Below, in pieces: positions 5,659-8,909 of a DNA stretch of 8,909 bases. The notes under the pieces are model-generated. The model saw nothing but the letters and a program-made list of their open reading frames with translations. It searched no databases and was not told the DNA's origin. The stretch is taken from contig PUMX01000367.1 in NCBI GenBank assembly GCA_003552485.1, forward strand, positions 1 through 8,909, written 5' to 3'. Position numbers and translations under genes: made by a program. Each line of letters opens with the position of its first letter. Within the stretch, counting starts at the first letter, position 1. Origin of the DNA: Candidatus Hydrogenedentota bacterium. Lineage in GTDB: Bacteria > Hydrogenedentota > Hydrogenedentia > Hydrogenedentales > SLHB01.

Positions 5659-7041
5659 ATGACAAACAAATCGCAGAAATCAAAGAACAGGCTGGCCTCG
5701 GGGACCCTGTCGCGCCGGACATTCCTTGCGGGCGCCGCCGCCGCCACTGTGACGGGCCTCACGATGCGCCGGCCGGAGATCATCGAGCCGGCCAAAGTGG
5801 CGCCCAATGAACGTCTCAATATTGCCGGCATTGGCGCCGGGGGGCGGGGATTTGGAAACTTGGGCAGGATGGCGGAGACCGAGAATATCGTGGCGCTGTG
5901 CGACGTCGATGACGATAGGGCTGGGCGCGCATACGATCAGTGGCCGAATGCGAAGCGCTTCAAAGACTTTCGCAAGATGCTCGACGACATGAGCAACGAA
6001 ATCGATGCGGTTGTAGTATCCACACCCGATCACACGCACGCCGTGGCCACGTTAGCCAGTATTCAACTCGGCAAACATGTCTACGTTGAGAAGCCGCTGA
6101 CGCACAGCGTGCTTGAGTCGCGCGCGCTCGCCGAAGCGGCCCGTTGGCATGGCGTCGTCACCCAGATGGGCAACCAAGGCAACGATAGGGACGGGCTGCG
6201 GCAGACCTGCGAGATGATTTGGAATGGCGCTATCGGCGAGGTGCATACGGTGCACTGTTGGTCGGATCGGCCTATCTGGCCCCAAGGTATGGCGGAACGC
6301 CCGGAAGAATCCCCCGTTCCCGACACGTTGGACTGGGACCTCTGGCTCGGCCCGGCGCCCTATCGCCCATACGCCGAAGAAGCGTATGTCCCCTTCAACT
6401 GGCGTGGATGGTGGGACTTCGGCGCGGGCGCGCTCGGCGATATGGGATGCCACATTTTGAACCCCGCCAATCTCGCGCTGAAACTGGGACACCCGAGCAC
6501 TGTCGAGGTTATTCAACAGGATGGCATGACCGCCGAGAGCTTTCCTAAGTCATCGGTCATTCGCTACGAGTTCCCGGAACGCGCCGGCATGCGGCCGGTC
6601 ACGCTGTTCTGGTATGATGGGGAGGAAAAGCCGCCGCGCCCCGACGGGCTGGACGACGATGTCGAGATCGGCGGCGGCGACGACGGCACGCTGTTCATCG
6701 GCACGGACGGGGTGATGACGTGTGAGCGGCATGGTGAGAATCCGCGGCTGCTTCCGGAACGGTTGATGAACGACTATGAGAAGCCTGACCCGGTTCTGCC
6801 TCGCGGAATCCCTCATCACAAGGAATGGATAATGGCCTGCAAAGGCGGCCCGGAACCATGGTCGCGCTTTGACATTGCGGGTCCCTTCACGGAATGGGTG
6901 TTGCTCGGCAATGTGGCTATGCGCGCCGAACAACGGCTCCAGTGGGATCCGGAAAACCTACGGTTTACCAACGTTCCCGAAGCGAATCAATGGCTTCATC
7001 GGGATTACCGTGACGGCTGGCCCGCTGTTGGCCAACTCTAG
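5659..7041 (+). CDS. Tat-exported Gfo/Idh/MocA-family oxidoreductase (copy 2)
   Basis: A 460-residue paralogue of the preceding gene. I take ATG 5659 as the start because AGGTG is correctly spaced before it. The frame also runs back to GTG 5569, but those 30 codons pass through the intergenic hairpin and have no ribosome-binding site. The Tat motif LSRRTFLAG lies at residues 17-25 after a long basic n-region, followed by an alanine-rich core. The Rossmann motif NIAGIGAGGRGFG (54-66), LCDVDDDR (80-87), STPDHTH (121-127), EKPLTH with catalytic K145 (144-149) and GDMGCH with D261 and H265 (260-265) are intact. Well over half of the residues match copy 1 by eye, including MGNQG, WDLWLGPA and NPANLAL regions. 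Differences cluster in the signal peptide, in the segment after the PQG motif and at the C-terminus. Two enzymes may use related but distinct sugars, or act in opposite directions. An intrinsic terminator follows. Confidence 0.93.
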   Translation: MTNKSQKSKNRLASGTLSRRTFLAGAAAATVTGLTMRRPEIIEPAKVAPNERLNIAGIGAGGRGFGNLGRMAETENIVALCDVDDDRAGRAYDQWPNAKRFKDFRKMLDDMSNEIDAVVVSTPDHTHAVATLASIQLGKHVYVEKPLTHSVLESRALAEAARWHGVVTQMGNQGNDRDGLRQTCEMIWNGAIGEVHTVHCWSDRPIWPQGMAERPEESPVPDTLDWDLWLGPAPYRPYAEEAYVPFNWRGWWDFGAGALGDMGCHILNPANLALKLGHPSTVEVIQQDGMTAESFPKSSVIRYEFPERAGMRPVTLFWYDGEEKPPRPDGLDDDVEIGGGDDGTLFIGTDGVMTCERHGENPRLLPERLMNDYEKPDPVLPRGIPHHKEWIMACKGGPEPWSRFDIAGPFTEWVLLGNVAMRAEQRLQWDPENLRFTNVPEANQWLHRDYRDGWPAVGQL

Positions 7042-7084
7042 AGCAAACCACCACGCGATGGAGCTAAGTTTGTAGCAATTGCGC

Positions 7085-7133
7085 GCAGGATCCCGGTCGT
7101 TGGAATAGATGCGGGATCCTGCTTGTCTTTTCC
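7085..7133 (+). terminator. Intrinsic terminator after oxidoreductase copy 2
   Basis: GCAGGATCCCG (7085-7095) pairs perfectly over 11 bases with CGGGATCCTGC (7112-7122), leaving a 16-base loop. TTGTCTTTTCC follows directly as the T-rich tail. It starts 43 bases after the stop codon and should end the sugar-enzyme transcript before hemH. Confidence 0.8.
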
Positions 7134-7181
7134 GTTCGACGCTGTGGATACGGATTGATAGCCTCCGCACAGGAGGAGCGC

Positions 7182-7217
7182 TTGCCGAGCGACAGGTGGA
7201 ATCACGTAGATGTTTAG
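7182..7217 (+). CDS. Possible 11-codon leader peptide overlapping the hemH start
   Basis: AGGAGG (7171-7176) is followed five bases later by TTG 7182, opening an 11-codon frame that stops at TAG 7215-7217, just inside hemH (ATG 7210) in another frame. The arrangement would let translation couple to hemH. The peptide (LPSDRWNHVDV) has no recognisable attenuation codons. The AGGAGG may instead be incidental, since hemH has its own AGGTGGA at 7194-7200. Confidence 0.2.
   Translation: MPSDRWNHVDV
7194..7200 (+). promoter_or_regulatory. Shine-Dalgarno of hemH
   Basis: AGGTGGA lies nine bases before ATG 7210. An in-frame stop directly precedes this ATG (7207-7209), so no longer start is possible. 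Confidence 0.6.
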
Positions 7218-8238
7218 GGAAAATGAACGCGTCGGCATCATACTGGCCAATACGGGAACCACGGCGGCCCCAAGACCTAAGGAGACGCGCGCCTATCTGA
7301 AGCAGTTTCTTTCCGATCCCCGTGTGCTCGACCTTTCCCCGTTAAAGCGCTGGTTGATTCTCAATTTGTTCATCCTGCCCACACGGCCTAAGCAATCGGC
7401 GGAAGCGTTTAGTCAGATATGGACGAACCAAGGCTCACCGCTACTCATTATCAGCGATGAGCTTCGTAAGGGTCTCGAGGCGGAATTACCCAATGCGGTT
7501 ATACAACTCGGTATGCGGTATGGCGAGCCCTCGATTCCCCATGCTATTGACCAACTCCTGGCGGCCGATATTGAACGACTGGTCATCGCGCCGTTGTTTC
7601 CTCAATATGCCTCAGCGACGATCGGGTCCGTGCTCGAGCTGGCGTACACTCACGTGGCCAAACGATGGAATGTGCCCCCGATATCGGTGTTGCCGCCCTT
7701 TTATGGAGAAGAGGATTTCCTACACGCATGGGCGGAAGTCAGTCGGCCGCTGCTAAGGGAATTCGAGCCCGATTGGGTAATATTCAGTTATCATGGGCTG
7801 CCGGAACGGCACATTCGCAAGGGCGATCCCACTGCGGAGCATTGCCTGGCCAAACCAGGTTGCTGCAATCACCGGCTTCCAGCAAATCGGAACTGTTACC
7901 GCATGCATTGTCTGGCGACGAGCCGTGCGCTCATTGAACGATTGGCCCTGCCTCCAGAGCGTTGCGCCACAACATTCCAATCACGCTTGGGGCGTGATCG
8001 ATGGCTGGAGCCGTCCACGGACGATACTTTGCGGGAACTGCCCCAGCAGGGGATAAAACGCCTGGCAGTCATGTGCCCGGCCTTCACGGCGGACTGTCTT
8101 GAAACGCTGGAAGAGATCGGTGTGCGTGCGCGGGAAGACTTCCTCGCAAAGGGCGGAGAGGCCTTCATGATGGTTCCTTCGCTGAACAGTCATCCGGCGT
8201 GGGTCAAGGGCCTCGCGAATATGCTTCGGAGGCTGTGA
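7210..8238 (+). CDS. hemH: Ferrochelatase with internal cysteine cluster
   Basis: Ferrochelatase inserts ferrous iron into a porphyrin in the last stage of haem synthesis. The 342 residues show the family order: N-terminal GIILANTGT (9-17), QIWTNQGSPLL (69-79), MRYGEPSI (102-109), IAPLFPQYASATIGS (126-140), FSYHGLPERHIRKGD (192-206) with catalytic H195, TFQSRLGRDRWLEPST (255-270) and CPAFTADCLETLEEI (289-303), where E298 matches the conserved metal-site glutamate. Between these lies a cysteine cluster: C212, C218, C219, C229 and C234 (spacing x5, adjacent, x9, x4). The same pattern, as I recall it, occurs in Bacteroidota-type ferrochelatases. Some bacterial ferrochelatases are known to hold a [2Fe-2S] cluster, and this segment is the likely ligand site. 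The start at ATG 7210 is fixed by an upstream in-frame stop. The gene follows a terminator, so it probably has its own promoter, which I could not identify clearly. Confidence 0.96.
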   Translation: MFRENERVGIILANTGTTAAPRPKETRAYLKQFLSDPRVLDLSPLKRWLILNLFILPTRPKQSAEAFSQIWTNQGSPLLIISDELRKGLEAELPNAVIQLGMRYGEPSIPHAIDQLLAADIERLVIAPLFPQYASATIGSVLELAYTHVAKRWNVPPISVLPPFYGEEDFLHAWAEVSRPLLREFEPDWVIFSYHGLPERHIRKGDPTAEHCLAKPGCCNHRLPANRNCYRMHCLATSRALIERLALPPERCATTFQSRLGRDRWLEPSTDDTLRELPQQGIKRLAVMCPAFTADCLETLEEIGVRAREDFLAKGGEAFMMVPSLNSHPAWVKGLANMLRRL

Positions 8239-8300
8239 GCGGTTGGTCCGCCGCGAACGTTTCGAGAACTTTGATGGGTCCGCCGTACGGTCAACCGCTC
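8237..8300. repeat. Inverted repeat in the hemH-fliS convergent gap
   Basis: GAGCGGTTG (8237-8245, overlapping the hemH stop) is the exact reverse complement of CAACCGCTC (8292-8300). The 46-base loop contains a nine-base direct repeat GGTCCGCCG (8245-8253 and 8277-8285) and the palindrome CCGTACGG (8283-8290). It sits where two converging transcripts end and could act as a bidirectional terminator, but there are no T-tracts on either strand. Confidence 0.35.
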
Positions 8301-8317
8301 TCAGCGTAACAATGGGG

Positions 8318-8761
8318 TTAGCTGCGCACGTTGAGGGCGGCGGCGCCGTGAGAATCAACGCGCTCTGCCGACGCCTTTCCACCTTCGTTAGCGACACTGG
8401 CGAAGAGTTCTTCCCAAGCGTCGCGCAATTCTTCAAGGTGCTCGATGCCTTCGCTGATTAACCCAACGTCTTTCTTCACGTTGGCCTGCACCAGCACATA
8501 GTTAATGTATTCGTAGCAACGATTCAGATTGGCGGCAACCTCGCCCGCCTCCATATTCAACGCTCCGCGCAGTTCACTAACGATCTCTTGCGCGCGAATG
8601 AGATGGCTGTGAACTTGGGTGTGCTTCCCTTGTTCGAGTAGTAACTTGGCGCGTTCGGCGCGTTGGATGGCCCCGCTAAAAAGCATGAGAATCAACTTGC
8701 CCTGCGATGCCGTTTCTACTTCAACCTTGCGATAGGCTCCGTACTGCAATGATTGTTGCAT
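8318..8761 (-). CDS. fliS: Flagellar export chaperone FliS
   Basis: FliS is a small cytoplasmic helical-bundle chaperone that binds the C-terminus of flagellin, prevents its premature polymerisation and delivers it to the flagellar export gate. The 147 residues contain the family's N-terminal block AYRKVEVETASQGKLILMLF (9-28) and GAIQRA, then ALNMEAGEVAANLNRCYEYI and ELRDAWEELF toward the C-terminus. It is slightly longer than typical family members (about 125-135), with a polar, probably disordered tail after the last helix (about 127-147). The start ATG at 8761 has GGGGAG eight bases upstream (8775-8770). It follows fliD on the same strand with a 28-base gap, the common fliD-fliS order, so they are probably cotranscribed. 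It converges on hemH. Confidence 0.94.
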   Translation of the reverse strand: MQQSLQYGAYRKVEVETASQGKLILMLFSGAIQRAERAKLLLEQGKHTQVHSHLIRAQEIVSELRGALNMEAGEVAANLNRCYEYINYVLVQANVKKDVGLISEGIEHLEELRDAWEELFASVANEGGKASAERVDSHGAAALNVRS

Positions 8762-8789
8762 ATTGGCGACTCCCCAGAAATGCCGCGAA

Positions 8790-8909
8790 CTAGAACATCC
8801 TAAAACCGGCGCCCAATTGGCCTACGGCTGCGCCTTGATTCTGAAAACCGGCCAGCATCTGTTCCATGTGCGTGAACTGCGCGCGTAACCGTTTCTCGCG
8901 CCGCGCCAC
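8790..8909 (-). CDS. fliD: Flagellar filament cap protein FliD, C-terminal end (5' end outside window)
   Basis: The frame is open from the window edge at 8909 to a TAG stop (8792-8790), giving the last 39 residues. These include EKRLRAQFTHMEQMLAGFQ and a glycine- and glutamine-rich end close to GQLG. FliD proteins typically end in such an amphipathic helix (E-x-x-L-R-x-Q-F-x-x-M-E) with a final QL-like motif. FliD caps the growing filament and promotes flagellin folding outside the cell. The position directly upstream of fliS is the strongest support, since the visible part alone is short. The final residues after the QLG motif (AGFRMF) extend slightly beyond the usual end. Confidence 0.8.
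   Translation of the reverse strand: MARREKRLRAQFTHMEQMLAGFQNQGAAVGQLGAGFRMF

Noticed and set aside
1..8909. CRISPR array, tRNA or rRNA gene, insertion sequence, phage or defence island
   Set aside because: There is no regularly spaced repeat, no tRNA-like cloverleaf or rRNA stretch noticed, no transposase or integrase, and all long frames match metabolic, signalling or flagellar families.

Overview
This is a GC-rich window of single-copy bacterial chromosomal genes with no mobile element, CRISPR array, tRNA or rRNA visible. Several features point to a flagellated bacterium with a Gram-negative type envelope: a murein tripeptide ligase (mpl, so meso-diaminopimelate peptidoglycan), flagellar fliS and fliD, and a cysteine-rich ferrochelatase. 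Three neighbouring sugar-enzyme genes carry twin-arginine (Tat) signal peptides, a habit common in Planctomycetes, Hydrogenedentota, Acidobacteriota and Bacteroidota. A PVC-like or Hydrogenedentota-like lineage is my best guess. It is an inference from gene content, not from a marker gene.

Layout. The left edge (1-376) holds the C-terminal ATPase domain of a sensor histidine kinase, followed by an OmpR-type response regulator (458-1165). Convergent to them is mpl (1261-2664, minus strand). A 460-base gap (2665-3124) separates mpl from the next, divergent gene. It holds a good sigma70-like promoter and a small unlisted reading frame whose N-terminus looks like a Tat signal (2928-3056). Next comes a Tat-exported sugar isomerase/epimerase-like TIM-barrel protein (3125-4021), then two tandem, clearly homologous Tat-exported Gfo/Idh/MocA oxidoreductases (4222-5556 and 5659-7041). 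The gap between these two contains a perfect 14-bp hairpin, and the second ends in a convincing intrinsic terminator (7085-7133). Ferrochelatase hemH follows (7210-8238). On the opposite strand, ending convergent with hemH, are fliS (8318-8761) and the last 39 codons of fliD (8790-8909).

How the genes may work together. The kinase and regulator form a two-component pair with unknown signal. The isomerase and the two oxidoreductases look like one functional unit: oxidation or reduction of a sugar ring carbon plus epimerisation, isomerisation or elimination, carried out by folded, cofactor-loaded enzymes outside the cytoplasm. This resembles the extracytoplasmic keto-sugar (3-keto-glycoside) routes proposed for related enzyme sets, but the substrate cannot be read from sequence. 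mpl, hemH and fliS/fliD are housekeeping neighbours with no evident link to that unit.
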